This document shows positions 1 through 9,617 of a stretch of 64,000 bases of DNA, in pieces. Positions within the stretch are counted from its first letter, which is position 1. Each line of letters starts with the position of its first letter. Location of the stretch: the NCBI RefSeq assembly GCF_900450765.1, contig NZ_UGGU01000003.1, positions 1,054,001-1,118,000 on the forward strand, written 5' to 3'. This DNA is from Fusobacterium necrogenes (GTDB lineage: Bacteria; Fusobacteriota; Fusobacteriia; Fusobacteriales; Fusobacteriaceae). The notes under the pieces are model-generated. The model made no database searches. It was not told the origin of the DNA and saw nothing but the letters and a program-made list of their open reading frames with translations. The position numbers were made by a program, and so were the translations under genes.

Positions 1-338
1 GCAGTTTCAGCCTTAAAGCTCCAACCATTTGGACTTATTCCTAAGATATTATTTTTCAAAGCTAAATTTCTTAATTTATCAATAAATACATTATCCCCAG
101 AGATTAACATATCATTTACTTTTGCCTTAGCCTTTTCAAATCCTGTTTCATTTTCTTTTACATAATCTTTTTGTAACTCAGCTTCTACAATATAATCTTC
201 ATTTTTATAAGTTACATTAGTTGTCTCTATTACTTGCTCTAACTCACTTAAATCTTTTTCTTCTCCAAAGTAATTAAAATATCCTAATATCACAACTATA
301 ATAGCTATGATTCCATATATTATCTTTTTTTTATCCAT
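1..338 (-). CDS. LptC-like membrane-anchored protein (partial)
   Basis: The reading frame starts at an ATG at 338 and is still open at the window edge, so only about 112 N-terminal residues are seen. It opens with a short basic stretch and one hydrophobic helix (about residues 5-20), then a soluble region. The segment around residues 75-108, with 'SGDNVFIDKLRNLALKNN' followed by an 'SPNGW' stretch, resembles the LptC/OstA-type beta-jellyroll proteins that bridge lipopolysaccharide from the inner-membrane LptBFG complex to periplasmic LptA. It lies directly after mutS (3 bases between stop and ATG), so it is probably co-transcribed with dus-mutS; an lptA or lptB gene beyond the window edge would support the call. 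The family assignment rests on resemblance only and could be wrong; membrane anchoring is clear. Confidence 0.5.
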   Translation of the reverse strand, partial: MDKKKIIYGIIAIIVVILGYFNYFGEEKDLSELEQVIETTNVTYKNEDYIVEAELQKDYVKENETGFEKAKAKVNDMLISGDNVFIDKLRNLALKNNILGISPNGWSFKAET

Positions 339-341
339 ATT

Positions 342-2963
342 TTAACTCCCATTTAATATTTTTTTCAACTCATTAAGCTTTAATAATGCCTCCAATGGTG
401 TTAATTTTTCAGGTTCTATTTCATCTAATACTCGCATTACTATCTTTTGTTCTTTAGTTAACTCTCCTATTTTAGGAGTCTCTTTTTTTGAACATTCTTT
501 ATTTTGTGAAGCGATATTTCCAAATAAAAGTAATTGCTCCCCACCAAGATTTTTTTCAACTATTTCTTTTCTTTCCTCTAATCTTTTTAAAATAGCTTTT
601 GATCTTTCTAGTATCTCTTTTGGCAAACCTGCAAGTCTTGCAACTTCTATTCCATAAGATTTATCTGCTCCACCTTTTACTATTTCTCTTAAGAAAATTA
701 TCTCATTTTCATCTTCCTTTACTTCTATTCTAAAATTTTCAGATTTTTCAAGTTTATCTTCAAGCTGAGTAAGCTCATGATAATGTGTAGCAAATATTGT
801 CTTGGCTCCAATTTTCTCATGAATATATTCTGTAATAGCTGTAGCTATTGAGATACCATCAAAAGTAGAAGTTCCTCTTCCTATTTCATCTAAAATAATG
901 AAAGACTTTTTAGTAGCACTATTAACTATATTAGCTACTTCACTCATCTCCAACATAAAGGTAGACTGTCCAGTAAGCAAATCATCACTAGCACCAACCC
1001 TAGTAAATATCTTATCTACAAGTCCAATCTTTGCATAGTTAGCTGGAACATATGACCCTATATGTGCCATTATTATTATAAGAGCTGTTTGTTTCATATA
1101 TGTAGATTTACCAGACATATTAGGTCCCGTAAGAATTATTATCTCTCTTTTATCATCAAAAACTATATTATTTTTTACAAATTCTCCAACTGGTATTAAT
1201 TTTTCTATGACTGGATGCCTTCCAGCTATTATCTCTATATCTCCTCCATCATCTACATCTGGCCGCACATAGGAATTTTTTATAGCTATATGTGAAAAAT
1301 CTGTAATCACATCTAAATAAGCTACCTTGTAAGCTAAATTTTGTAGGTCCTCTCTATATTTTTTTATTTCTGCTGTCAACTCCTTAAATAGATGGTACTC
1401 TAAAGTCTCTATTCTTTCCTTAGCATTTAATACTTTTTCCTCATATTCCTTTAGATCAGCAACTATATATCTCTCTGCATTAGCCAGAGTCTGCTTTCTG
1501 ATATAATCTTCTGGTACTAAGGCTGAGTTTACCTTAGTTACCTCAATGAAGTATCCAAACACCTTATTATATTTTATCTTAAGCCCCTTTATTCCTGTTC
1601 TTTCTCTTTCTCTATTCTCTATCTCTAAAATATAATCTTTTCCGTCTTTAGATATTCCATGTAACTCATCAAGGTCTGCATTATAACCTGATCTTATTAC
1701 TCCTCCCTCTCTTATTGAAAAAGGTGGCTCATCTACTATGGCTTTTTCTATAATATTATAGATCTCTACAAGAACTTTTATATCTATCTCAAAAAGAGAA
1801 TTTCCTTTTAAAAGCTTATATATCTCTAGAGAGTTTTTTATAGATTTTTTCAATGCTATTAGATCTCTACCATTTTCTGTTTCTAAAATAAGTTTTCCTA
1901 ATATTCTTTCAATATCATAGATATCTTTTAATTTTTCTCTAATCTCTTCTCTCAAAAGTACATTCTCTATAAAATAACCTACATCTTCTTGTCTTTTTTT
2001 TATCTTTTCTACATCTAGAAGTGGGTTTTTTAAAAATTTTTTTAATAATCTACTTCCCATAGATGTCATACATTCATCTAATACCCACAAAAGAGTTCCA
2101 GCACTATTTCTTTCCCTATAATTATCCACTATATCTAAATTCCTCTGCGTTGTAATATTTAGTTCCATCACTTTTTCACTATTGATATAGCTCAAACTTG
2201 TAATAGGTAGCTCCTTCCCTTTTTGTAGTTCTACTACATATTCTAATACCATGGCTGAAGCTTTTATCGCTCCTTTTTTATCCTTCAAACCATAGCTTTC
2301 TAAAGATATTACTTTAAAATAATCCTTTAGATATGAATCGGCTTTTTTCCTTTCTACAGTCTTAGTAAACTTTATCTCACTCAGTGAATTATGTTTTTTA
2401 AATTCCTCTATATATCTATCATAAGATGCTTCATCTAAAAGTATCTCCTTAGGTGCAACTTTATTTATCTCCCCTAATAACTTAAAAAAACTCTCTTTTC
2501 CATATATTTCGCTAGCTTTAAACTCACCAGTAGTAATATCAATATAGGCCAATGCCACATACTCATCTGTTATTTTTATACCCATCAGATAGTTATTACT
2601 TTTTTCATCTAAAAAATCAGTATCTATAACTGTTCCAGGTGTGATTATTCGAGTAACTTCTCTTTTTACTATTCCCTTGGCTGACTTTGGATCTTCTACT
2701 TGATCACATATAGCTACTTTATACCCTTTAGCCACAAGTTTAGCTATGTATGAAGCCACTGAATGGTAGGGTACACCAGCTAATGGTATATCTAAATCTT
2801 TTTCTCTGTTTCTACTTGTTAGAGTAAGTCCTAACTCCTTTGAAGCTGTAACAGCATCATCAAAAAACATTTCATAAAAATCACCAAGTCTAAATAATAA
2901 TATACTATCTGTATATTGGGATTTTATCTCTCTATATTGACTCATAAGCGGCGTTTCTGCCAT
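342..2963 (-). CDS. mutS: DNA mismatch repair protein MutS
   Basis: MutS recognises base mismatches and small loops in DNA and starts methyl-independent repair with MutL. The 873-residue length is normal for the family. The N-terminal mismatch-binding domain carries the Phe-x-Glu wedge in 'LGDFYEMF' (about residues 28-35). The C-terminal ABC-type ATPase has Walker A GPNMSGKS at residues 613-620, a Walker B region 'FIILDEIGRGTSTFDG' and the signature 'ATHYHELTQL'. The start ATG shares one base with the stop of the upstream dus gene (TAATG), so the two are translationally coupled. A short acidic segment before the C-terminal helices matches the usual MutS tail. No mutL is visible in the window. 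Confidence 0.98.
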   Translation of the reverse strand: MAETPLMSQYREIKSQYTDSILLFRLGDFYEMFFDDAVTASKELGLTLTSRNREKDLDIPLAGVPYHSVASYIAKLVAKGYKVAICDQVEDPKSAKGIVKREVTRIITPGTVIDTDFLDEKSNNYLMGIKITDEYVALAYIDITTGEFKASEIYGKESFFKLLGEINKVAPKEILLDEASYDRYIEEFKKHNSLSEIKFTKTVERKKADSYLKDYFKVISLESYGLKDKKGAIKASAMVLEYVVELQKGKELPITSLSYINSEKVMELNITTQRNLDIVDNYRERNSAGTLLWVLDECMTSMGSRLLKKFLKNPLLDVEKIKKRQEDVGYFIENVLLREEIREKLKDIYDIERILGKLILETENGRDLIALKKSIKNSLEIYKLLKGNSLFEIDIKVLVEIYNIIEKAIVDEPPFSIREGGVIRSGYNADLDELHGISKDGKDYILEIENRERERTGIKGLKIKYNKVFGYFIEVTKVNSALVPEDYIRKQTLANAERYIVADLKEYEEKVLNAKERIETLEYHLFKELTAEIKKYREDLQNLAYKVAYLDVITDFSHIAIKNSYVRPDVDDGGDIEIIAGRHPVIEKLIPVGEFVKNNIVFDDKREIIILTGPNMSGKSTYMKQTALIIIMAHIGSYVPANYAKIGLVDKIFTRVGASDDLLTGQSTFMLEMSEVANIVNSATKKSFIILDEIGRGTSTFDGISIATAITEYIHEKIGAKTIFATHYHELTQLEDKLEKSENFRIEVKEDENEIIFLREIVKGGADKSYGIEVARLAGLPKEILERSKAILKRLEERKEIVEKNLGGEQLLLFGNIASQNKECSKKETPKIGELTKEQKIVMRVLDEIEPEKLTPLEALLKLNELKKILNGS

Positions 2964-3919
2964 TACTCTTCAACTCCCTCTTTTTCTATTTCAGCTTTTA
3001 ATATATTCAATAAGTCTAAAACCTCTTCGTACTTATCAGTGTGATTTATCTTATCTTTAATTGGATTTGAATTTCTTATCCCTTTTAAATACCAACAAAT
3101 ATGTTTTCTAAGTTCAAATATAAAAGGTCTTTCTGGATGATCAAACTGAGTTCTTTTAGTATGTTCTATTGCCATATTTATTCTATCTAATGAAGTTATA
3201 GGGTGTAAAACTCTTCCATATTCTAAATATTCTCTAATATCTCTTATTAACCAAGGATTACCAAATATTCCCCTAGCTAACATCACTCCATCAACTCCTG
3301 AATGCTCTATTCTTTCCTTAGCATCCTCAGCTGTAAATATATCTCCATTTCCTATTACAGGAATACCTACACTTTCCTTAACTGCCTTAATTATATCCCA
3401 ATCAGCTTTACCAGTATACATCTGTTCTCTAGTTCTTCCATGAACAGTAATATGTTTACATCCAACTTCTTCTGCTATTTTTGCTATCTCTACTGGGTTT
3501 TTAAACTCCTTATATCCAGCTCTTATCTTGATAGATAATCCAGTATCATCATTAAGGGCACTTCTCAGCTCCGATAATATAGCTCTTATATGATCTGGAT
3601 TTGCCATTAATGCTGACCCATACCCATTACTTGTGATCTTTTTTACAGGACAACCAGAATTAATATCTATATGTTTTACTCCCATTTTTTCAATGGCTTT
3701 AGCACTCTCTACCATTTTAGGTATATCTTTTCCAAATAGTTGAACAGAATCTCCTTCTCTAAGTCTTAATATGACTCTTAAAGTTTTCTCTGCAGCACAC
3801 TCCATGGCATTAATACTTACCATCTCTGTAAATAGCATATCTGGATTAAATTCTTTTAATATTCCTCTATATGTATAATCAGTAACTCCAGCTATTGGAG
3901 CTATGTATATTTTTATCAT
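2963..3919 (-). CDS. tRNA-dihydrouridine synthase
   Basis: This FMN enzyme reduces specific uridines in tRNA to dihydrouridine using NADPH. The 318 residues form the usual TIM barrel plus helical tail. The N-terminus 'IAPIAGVTDYTYRGI' matches the Dus flavin-binding start, and the catalytic Cys is C90 in 'INSGCPVKKI'; the phosphate-binding 'VHGRTREQMYTG' and 'VIGNGDIFT' motifs follow. The subfamily is most like bacterial DusB but cannot be fixed by eye. It is the first gene of the dus-mutS-LptC-like run, transcribed from the intergenic space at 3920-4067 just below the cyclophilin terminator. Confidence 0.95.
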   Translation of the reverse strand: MIKIYIAPIAGVTDYTYRGILKEFNPDMLFTEMVSINAMECAAEKTLRVILRLREGDSVQLFGKDIPKMVESAKAIEKMGVKHIDINSGCPVKKITSNGYGSALMANPDHIRAILSELRSALNDDTGLSIKIRAGYKEFKNPVEIAKIAEEVGCKHITVHGRTREQMYTGKADWDIIKAVKESVGIPVIGNGDIFTAEDAKERIEHSGVDGVMLARGIFGNPWLIRDIREYLEYGRVLHPITSLDRINMAIEHTKRTQFDHPERPFIFELRKHICWYLKGIRNSNPIKDKINHTDKYEEVLDLLNILKAEIEKEGVEE

Positions 3920-4067
3920 ATTTTTTCCTCCATCTTTAATCGAAAAGATATCTCAATCTAAAAATTTTACCATATTTATAGTATTTTTTCAATATAACAT
4001 TGAAATAAAAAACTTGAGAGATTATCATTCTTTCAAAGTTTTAACATGTATTTTTGCAATAAAAAAA

Positions 4068-4108
4068 GAAGGAATCTTCCCACTTAAAATATTTGATAAA
4101 ATTCCTTC
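4068..4108 (-). terminator. Rho-independent terminator after the cyclophilin gene
   Basis: An 8-base perfect stem (GAAGGAAT at 4068-4075 pairing with ATTCCTTC at 4101-4108) is followed on the minus strand by a run of seven T. It lies 14 bases past the cyclophilin stop and ends the psd-to-cyclophilin transcript before dus. Confidence 0.85.
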
Positions 4109-4121
4109 CTTTTATATTCAA

Positions 4122-4763
4122 TTATTTTCCTAATTCTGGCATAGTTTGAGCTAAAATTTCATCTATATTTTTTACCATTTCAGCTTGAGATTTTAAGAAA
4201 GTATCTACATCTCCAGAGATTTCAACAGTTTCCATTACATCTCCTTGAGCTATGCTATCTACTACCTTCTGATCAGCTTCAGATACAACTTCTCCAAAAA
4301 TAGTATGTTTATAATTTAACCACTCAGTAGGTACATGAGTAATAAAAAACTGTGATCCATTTGTATTTGGTCCAGCATTAGCCATTGCCAATAATCCTTT
4401 TTTATCAAATACTACTCCCTCTTTGAACTCATCTCCAAATTGGTATCCAGGTCCTCCAGCACCTGTTCCTGTTGGATCTCCTCCTTGAATCATAAAATCA
4501 GCTATCACTCTGTGGAATTTTAATCCATTATAATACCCTCTTTTTGCTAGATGTACAAAGTTAGTAACTGTAATAGGAGCAACCTCTGGGAATAATTTTA
4601 AGTTAATATCTCCCTTAGCTGTCTTTATTTTAGCATTTAATACTATATTCTCCACTTGTTTTTCCTCCTTAATGTTTAGTGTCTTTTCAGCTCCCTTTTG
4701 AGTGAAATAATAAAATCCTCCAACTATTATCACTAAAAGGATAAGTATTTTCCAGTTTTTCAT
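4122..4763 (-). CDS. Membrane-anchored cyclophilin-type peptidyl-prolyl isomerase
   Basis: Cyclophilins catalyse cis-trans isomerisation at proline bonds. The protein (213 residues) begins with a single uncleaved-looking hydrophobic segment (about residues 5-20), which would place the catalytic domain in the periplasm. The core shows the family hallmarks '[19 protein letters not shown]' with the catalytic Arg, '[10 protein letters not shown]' and '[12 protein letters not shown]'. The C-terminal 40 residues are an extra helical extension. It is last in the minus-strand cluster that begins with psd, and is followed at once by a strong terminator. A role in outer-membrane or secreted protein folding is an inference from location. 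Confidence 0.93.
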   Translation of the reverse strand: MKNWKILILLVIIVGGFYYFTQKGAEKTLNIKEEKQVENIVLNAKIKTAKGDINLKLFPEVAPITVTNFVHLAKRGYYNGLKFHRVIADFMIQGGDPTGTGAGGPGYQFGDEFKEGVVFDKKGLLAMANAGPNTNGSQFFITHVPTEWLNYKHTIFGEVVSEADQKVVDSIAQGDVMETVEISGDVDTFLKSQAEMVKNIDEILAQTMPELGK

Positions 4764-4790
4764 ATTGCCTCCTTATTCTATCATATTTTT

Positions 4791-5453
4791 TTATTTTTTC
4801 ATAGTTTGATTATATGTATTTAACATCTCATCTTTAGATACTGTTCCATATATCTCATATGCCCATTCAGAATCTATTTTTTTCTTCAATACATCTATAT
4901 TTTTTTGAACTCTTAGTATTTTTTCTTCTAAGGCTCTATATTCCTCTCTCACAGGTTGAAGTTTATAGATACACTCTATCTGCTCCTCTTCTTGGATAGC
5001 ATTTTTCAACTCCATACTAAGTTCATCTTCTTTATCTAAGACTTTATTCACCTTCTCTAAAAGATTATACTTAGTATTTTCCATTTGCTTTTTCTCATAC
5101 TCATATAATTTTTTTACAACCTCAGCCCCAGATTCACCTTGGAACTCTTCTCTCAATTTCATTTGAGTTTTAATAAACTCCTCTGTGAAATTGTTCTCTT
5201 TCATTATATCATAGATATATTTTTTTATACTTATAAATTTTTCACTATCTATATCTTCATTTTCTCCAAACTCTATCTTCAAAGCCTTATACAGCTTTTC
5301 ATACTTAGGAATCACTTCATTTTCTAAAATTTCTAAAGCTGATAGCTCATCATTATTTTTTAGCTCCTCTACTCTTTTATTTATCTTTATAAAAACTTGA
5401 AGTATCACCTCAGTAGAAAATTTTAAAATCTCATTACACTCTTTTCTTTGCAT
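4791..5453 (-). CDS. Uncharacterised coiled-coil protein
   Basis: I do not recognise a family. The 220 residues are highly charged and almost entirely helical, with heptad-like stretches over about residues 100-200 (for example the segment around 'EEKILRVQKNIDVLKKKI'). There is no signal peptide, membrane segment or cysteine pattern. The gene overlaps the 3' end of the upstream RNA methyltransferase by 20 bases, so it is translated as part of the same transcript, and the overlap supports it as a real gene. The location between an rRNA/tRNA methyltransferase and a cyclophilin does not identify a function. Confidence 0.75.
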   Translation of the reverse strand: MQRKECNEILKFSTEVILQVFIKINKRVEELKNNDELSALEILENEVIPKYEKLYKALKIEFGENEDIDSEKFISIKKYIYDIMKENNFTEEFIKTQMKLREEFQGESGAEVVKKLYEYEKKQMENTKYNLLEKVNKVLDKEDELSMELKNAIQEEEQIECIYKLQPVREEYRALEEKILRVQKNIDVLKKKIDSEWAYEIYGTVSKDEMLNTYNQTMKK

Positions 5454-6588
5454 TTTTCTCTCCGTAATACTGATAATAGTGACATTCTATCCCACCATTA
5501 TACAATTTTCTGTTCTTTGTAGCTCTCTTTCCAAAAGCTTTTTCAAAACCTTCATAAGATGTGATTATGTAGTATGACCACTTAGGTAACCTCATTCTAC
5601 AAATATCTCCTAGTAATCCATACAATCTCTCTACTGACTCATCATCTAGAAGTCTATCCCCATATGGTGGATTTGTAAGTAAGGCTCCATACTCCTCATC
5701 TCTTTCAATATCTAAGAAGTTTTGACACTTAAGTTGTATATCAGATTCTACTCCAGCTTTTACTATATTTTTTTTAGCTATCTCAACTGTATCAGCATCT
5801 ATATCAGAGCCAAAAATTTTTACCTCTTTTTCATAATCTTCCATTGAAAAAGCCTCATCTCTAACATCTATCCAATCATTTTCAGGAATGAGCTTCCAAG
5901 CTTCAGAAACAAAGTTTCTATTTGCTCCTGGAGCTATATTTCTAGCTATCATAGCTGCTTCTATGAGTAAGGTTCCAGTTCCACACATAGGATCAACTAA
6001 TGGTAGCTCTCCACCCTTCCATTTTGAAAGTAGGACTAAAGCAGCAGCCATTGTCTCTTTTATAGGAGCTTCGTTTTTTATAGCTCTATATCCTCTTTTA
6101 TGTAATCCTTCTCCACTTGTATCTACCATTACTAAAAAAATATCATTATGAGCTTGAATCTTTATAGCAAACTTTGCTCCATCTTCATAGAAATAACTCT
6201 TCCCATATCTCTCTTTCATCTTCTCTACAATAGCTTTTTTAGTAATTTTTTGTATATCTGATTTAGAAAAAAGTTTAGACTTTACTGAACTTACCCAACT
6301 TACTGGAAACTCTCCATTTTCTTCAATGAGATCTCCCCACGGAAGCCTTTTTATGTTATTAAATAACTCATCAAAAGTAAGAGCTCTAAACTCTCCCATT
6401 TTTATAAAAACTCTATCAGCACACCTCAGGTGTATATTTGCCTTGGCTATATCCCTAAGTGTTCCTTCAAATTCAACTCTTCCATTGAAAGCCTTGACAT
6501 TTTCAAAACCTAACGCCACACACTCATCTCTTACTATACTCTCTACTCCCATAGTGGCAGATGCTATCAATGTTAACTTATCCGTCAT
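5434..6588 (-). CDS. THUMP-domain class I SAM-dependent RNA methyltransferase (RlmL/YpsC family)
   Basis: The protein has an N-terminal ferredoxin-like/THUMP RNA-binding region (about residues 1-150) and a C-terminal Rossmann methyltransferase. The SAM-binding motif is 'DPMCGTGTLLIEAAMIA' and the catalytic N6-adenine/N2-guanine type motif is NPPYG. Length (384) matches Firmicutes YpsC and the N-terminal half of E. coli RlmL, which makes m2G in 23S rRNA; the exact target here is unknown. A TTG three bases upstream could also start the frame, but the ATG at 6588 shares one base with the stop of the preceding permease gene (TGATG), the usual coupled arrangement, so I choose it. Confidence 0.92.
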   Translation of the reverse strand: MTDKLTLIASATMGVESIVRDECVALGFENVKAFNGRVEFEGTLRDIAKANIHLRCADRVFIKMGEFRALTFDELFNNIKRLPWGDLIEENGEFPVSWVSSVKSKLFSKSDIQKITKKAIVEKMKERYGKSYFYEDGAKFAIKIQAHNDIFLVMVDTSGEGLHKRGYRAIKNEAPIKETMAAALVLLSKWKGGELPLVDPMCGTGTLLIEAAMIARNIAPGANRNFVSEAWKLIPENDWIDVRDEAFSMEDYEKEVKIFGSDIDADTVEIAKKNIVKAGVESDIQLKCQNFLDIERDEEYGALLTNPPYGDRLLDDESVERLYGLLGDICRMRLPKWSYYIITSYEGFEKAFGKRATKNRKLYNGGIECHYYQYYGEKNAKKRV

Positions 6589-7685
6589 CAATTACTATCT
6601 CCTCTTTTATTTAAAAGTTTTATATATATCAATTTTATCATACCAAATACTGGAACACCAAAAAACATTCCAACAGGTCCAAATAAGCTTCCCCCTATAA
6701 GAACAGAAACCACTATCCAAAATGTTCCCATTCCCACAGTTTCACTAACTATTTTAGGTCCTATTACCCAACCATCAACAGTTTGAGCTATAATTATTGC
6801 CAAAGCTAAAAATATCAATTTGAAAGGTTCAGCTAAAGCCACTAAAAATACAGCTAAGGTTCCAGCTATTATTGATCCTATATAGGGTATCATATTTCCT
6901 ATTCCTATCATTACTCCACTCAAAAAAGCGTACGGAGTCCCACTGATAAACATCACTCCAAACGTTATCACTCCAACTGCTGAAGAAACAATTATTCTCC
7001 CCCAGACATAGTTCATAAGTACCTTTCTTGAATCTTCCAAAAATATCATTATCTCACTACTTTTCTTCTGACCAAAACCTATAGTAAAAATATTTTTCAA
7101 AAATCTGATGAAATACTCCTTATCTATTAAAATTAAAAAAGCCAAGAAAAATCCAATAAAAAATTTTGTAAAAGCTATGCTCCACCAAACAATATTCCAC
7201 AATGCAGATATTCCAAAATCCTGTATATATTTCATATTATCTTTGATAAGTTTATTAATACTCTCATGAATTTCAGTCTCTCCCATCAAAAGTATATCAT
7301 TTTCTTTTAAAAATTTTATACTCAGCTCCACATATTTTTCAGCCTGCTGTTGCATATATGGAAGCTTATTGTAGAGTTCTTCAATACTTTTTCCTATCTG
7401 AGGAACTATTACAGCTATTGCTAATAACACAAATAAACTTACAAAAATTATAGTTAATATGACAGAGTATAACCTTTTTATCTTAAATCTCTTTTCAATT
7501 GAAGAAACTATTGGCTCTAAAAAAACTGTTATAAAAAAAGCATAGATTACAGGTACAAGATATCCCACATATTTACTATATATCTCTCTAAATGTATCAT
7601 GCTGTTGCAAAAAACTTTGAATGATTATCAAAATTAATCCTATCCCAAAAAGTTTTAGCCCTTTTGTCCGTCTCATTATATTCAC
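6588..7685 (-). CDS. AI-2E/PerM family membrane transporter
   Basis: A polytopic inner-membrane protein of 365 residues. Two hydrophobic hairpins lie at the N-terminus (about residues 10-85), then a long soluble segment (about 90-150), then four or more further helices. The closing region with 'GIGNMIPYIGSIIAG' and 'VIGPKIVSETVGM' is typical of the AI-2E/PerM family. Members include putative autoinducer-2 exporters and Na+/H+ antiporters, so the substrate cannot be assigned. It begins only two bases after the NusG-II gene stop and shares one base with the next gene, so it sits within a tight operon. Confidence 0.9.
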   Translation of the reverse strand: MNIMRRTKGLKLFGIGLILIIIQSFLQQHDTFREIYSKYVGYLVPVIYAFFITVFLEPIVSSIEKRFKIKRLYSVILTIIFVSLFVLLAIAVIVPQIGKSIEELYNKLPYMQQQAEKYVELSIKFLKENDILLMGETEIHESINKLIKDNMKYIQDFGISALWNIVWWSIAFTKFFIGFFLAFLILIDKEYFIRFLKNIFTIGFGQKKSSEIMIFLEDSRKVLMNYVWGRIIVSSAVGVITFGVMFISGTPYAFLSGVMIGIGNMIPYIGSIIAGTLAVFLVALAEPFKLIFLALAIIIAQTVDGWVIGPKIVSETVGMGTFWIVVSVLIGGSLFGPVGMFFGVPVFGMIKLIYIKLLNKRGDSN

Positions 7686-7687
7686 CT

Positions 7688-8080
7688 CTATCTTATGATA
7701 TAATCCAATTCATCATCACCTTTTTTATCCCCTACTATTTTTATGAGCAATCTATCTGGTATCCCTATAATAACCTCTCCAGGTGAACTTATCCAACCTC
7801 TTTTTACATTTAACTTCCTAGGAGAATTTGAAGTTGTTACCCTCACCATATTATCTTTTAATTTCACATTTACTCCACCTAATACAGTGTCTACAAATAT
7901 ATCCCTCTCCTCTTTTTGAAGTGGATAAACATATTTAAGTGTACCATCTACATAGATCTCCACTTTTGATGGCTTTTCATTTCCAAACTCTAGCACCTTT
8001 ACTCCCAAATTATAAAAAAATAATATAAAAAATAGATATATTACTAAATCCCCCAGCTTAAAATATCTTCTTTTTCTCAT
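7688..8080 (-). CDS. NusG domain II-containing protein, membrane-anchored
   Basis: A 130-residue protein with a hydrophobic N-terminal helix (about residues 10-28) and a compact C-terminal domain. The stretch 'VRVTTSNSPRKLNVKRGWI', then 'SPGEVIIGIPDRLLIKI', matches the NusG_II domain found in many Firmicutes and Fusobacteria as a separate exported protein. The usual pair of cysteines in this domain is absent here (Asn and Ile replace them). The molecular role of these proteins is not established. It lies 3 bases from psd and 2 bases from the permease gene, within the same operon. Confidence 0.85.
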   Translation of the reverse strand: MRKRRYFKLGDLVIYLFFILFFYNLGVKVLEFGNEKPSKVEIYVDGTLKYVYPLQKEERDIFVDTVLGGVNVKLKDNMVRVTTSNSPRKLNVKRGWISSPGEVIIGIPDRLLIKIVGDKKGDDELDYIIR

Positions 8081-8083
8081 ATT

Positions 8084-8995
8084 TTAATCCCGAGTTACTC
8101 CTATTTTCTCTCCCATATAAACTTTTGTTTCTATTCCTTTTTTAGTATTTTCTACTAAATCCCTATCTATATCTACTTTTCCCTTTTCAAATACTAAAAC
8201 ACAGGTAGATCCACCAAAATAAAAATAACCCTTTTCCTCTCCTTTTTTTACATCAGTATTAGGAATATAACTTTGTTTTATTCCACCTACCATAGTAGCC
8301 CCTACTTCAAACATTGCTATATCTCCAAACTTTTCTGTTTTTAAAATAGAAAATTCCCTCTTATTTTCACATAAAATTCTAAAGTTTTTCTTTATAGCAT
8401 GAGTTGAAACAGAATAATACAATCCGTCTACTAATTTACTCTCACTTATTTTTCCATCTGCTGGAAAATGAAATCTATGATAGTCAATAGGGGCAAGTCT
8501 GATTATCATAAAAACCCCATCTCTATATTTTTCTGCTAAAGCTCTATTTGCAAAAAACTCATCTAGGGTAAACTTATCTCCCTTTATATAGAGTTCTTTT
8601 TCCATGTCTAAATTTTCAAATACTAATATTTTACCATCTGCAGGTGAGATAAGATGATTTTCGTCAAAATCTATAACCCTCGCTCCATCTTTTAGCTCCC
8701 TATAAAAAAAATCATTAAAAGACGTAAACTCCTCTATCTTTTTTTTAGCTTCACTTATGTTTATATCTGCTTCTTTAATAAAACTAGGAATTTTTTTTAC
8801 AGATTCTGGCTTATTCATCTGTTTTCCATAATATTCTGTAAGAAATTTTTTTCTCACTAGCAAATTTAGAGGTAATTTTCCTAAAGGATTGTAGTATAAA
8901 AATTTTAGATACTTTTCTCCTGGAACTTTCTCTACCTTAATCTCACCAGTTTTTCTTTCAATATATTTTATTTTACTAAACTCCATTTTTTCCAC
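8084..8995 (-). CDS. psd: Phosphatidylserine decarboxylase proenzyme
   Basis: Psd converts phosphatidylserine to phosphatidylethanolamine at the inner membrane. The 303-residue protein contains the self-cleavage site in 'YFGGSTCVLVFEKG': cutting between G262 and S263 would give a pyruvoyl-capped alpha subunit of 41 residues. The upstream conserved blocks 'SPADGKILVF' and 'APIDYHRFHFPADGKI' are also present. It is the first gene of the minus-strand operon that ends with the cyclophilin. Its upstream region is shared with the divergent mgsA. No phosphatidylserine synthase (pssA) gene is in the window. Confidence 0.96.
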   Translation of the reverse strand: MEKMEFSKIKYIERKTGEIKVEKVPGEKYLKFLYYNPLGKLPLNLLVRKKFLTEYYGKQMNKPESVKKIPSFIKEADINISEAKKKIEEFTSFNDFFYRELKDGARVIDFDENHLISPADGKILVFENLDMEKELYIKGDKFTLDEFFANRALAEKYRDGVFMIIRLAPIDYHRFHFPADGKISESKLVDGLYYSVSTHAIKKNFRILCENKREFSILKTEKFGDIAMFEVGATMVGGIKQSYIPNTDVKKGEEKGYFYFGGSTCVLVFEKGKVDIDRDLVENTKKGIETKVYMGEKIGVTRD

Positions 8996-9009
8996 TTCCT
9001 TAAAAAGTT

Positions 9010-9038
9010 TTGAGATTTTTTTAATTTCATTGTATAAT
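9010..9038 (+). promoter_or_regulatory. Sigma-70-type promoter of mgsA
   Basis: TTGAGA at 9010-9015 and TATAAT at 9033-9038 are separated by 17 bases. The -10 is a perfect match and the -35 matches five of six. It lies 32 bases before the mgsA ATG, with the ribosome-binding site AAGGAGG between them. Confidence 0.75.
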
Positions 9039-9070
9039 TATCTTAGCTTATTATCAAGGAGGATAGAATT

Positions 9071-9442
9071 ATGAAAAAAATAGCTCTTATAGCCCATGAC
9101 AACATGAAAGATGATCTAGTTGAGTTTGCTAAAAAACATGTTGAGTTTTTTAAAAACTACCCATTAGTTGCAACTGGTACAACTGGAAAAAGAATTATTG
9201 AAGCAACTGGATTAAATGTCCATAGATATCAATCTGGTCCAATAGGTGGTGATCAACAGATCGGAGCAGATATAGCTATGAATGAGATGGAAGCAGTATT
9301 CTTCTTTAGAGATCCACTTACTGCACAACCTCACGAGCCAGATATCTCAGCTCTTATAAGACTTGCTGATGTACATAAAATTCCTATTGCAACTAATCAA
9401 TCTACAGCCGAGCTATTAGTTACAGCATTAAAATTAAAATAA
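9071..9442 (+). CDS. mgsA: Methylglyoxal synthase
   Basis: MgsA converts dihydroxyacetone phosphate to methylglyoxal and phosphate, a bypass that relieves sugar-phosphate stress and phosphate limitation. The 123-residue length is near the minimum for the family. The phosphate-binding 'ATGTTGKRI' and the active-site loop '[12 protein letters not shown]', with the catalytic Asp, are intact, as is '[15 protein letters not shown]'. It is a single-gene unit with its own promoter, divergent from psd, and is followed by a long inverted repeat. Confidence 0.97.
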   Translation: MKKIALIAHDNMKDDLVEFAKKHVEFFKNYPLVATGTTGKRIIEATGLNVHRYQSGPIGGDQQIGADIAMNEMEAVFFFRDPLTAQPHEPDISALIRLADVHKIPIATNQSTAELLVTALKLK

Positions 9443-9486
9443 TCATAGTTATTTATTAAAAAACTAAAAATTATTTTATATCTAAA

Positions 9487-9576
9487 GAAGTTGATTAACT
9501 AAAGCTCGTATAGATAAAATAAATAAAAGTTTTAGCTCTGATACTAGTACTTAAATAGCTTAGTTAATTCAACTTC
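9487..9576. repeat. Intergenic inverted repeat, related to the element at 47012-47178
   Basis: The left arm at 9487-9506 (GAAGTTGATTAACTAAAGCT) pairs with the right arm at 9557-9576 with one bulged base, around a loop of 50 bases. The core GATTAACTARAGC is shared with the left arm of the larger inverted repeat near 47.05 kb. It lies between the convergent mgsA and pncB genes. It has no T-run directly after the stem, so it is not a standard terminator; it may be a dispersed repeat. Confidence 0.7.
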
Positions 9577-9617
9577 CTCTCATAACCCCCAAAGTCCTTG
9601 ATATATCTTAATCAAGC

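Noticed and set aside
3903-4133. 76-codon plus-strand frame across the dus-cyclophilin gap
   Set aside because: It spans the terminator, has no ribosome-binding site or recognisable product and overlaps dus antisense.
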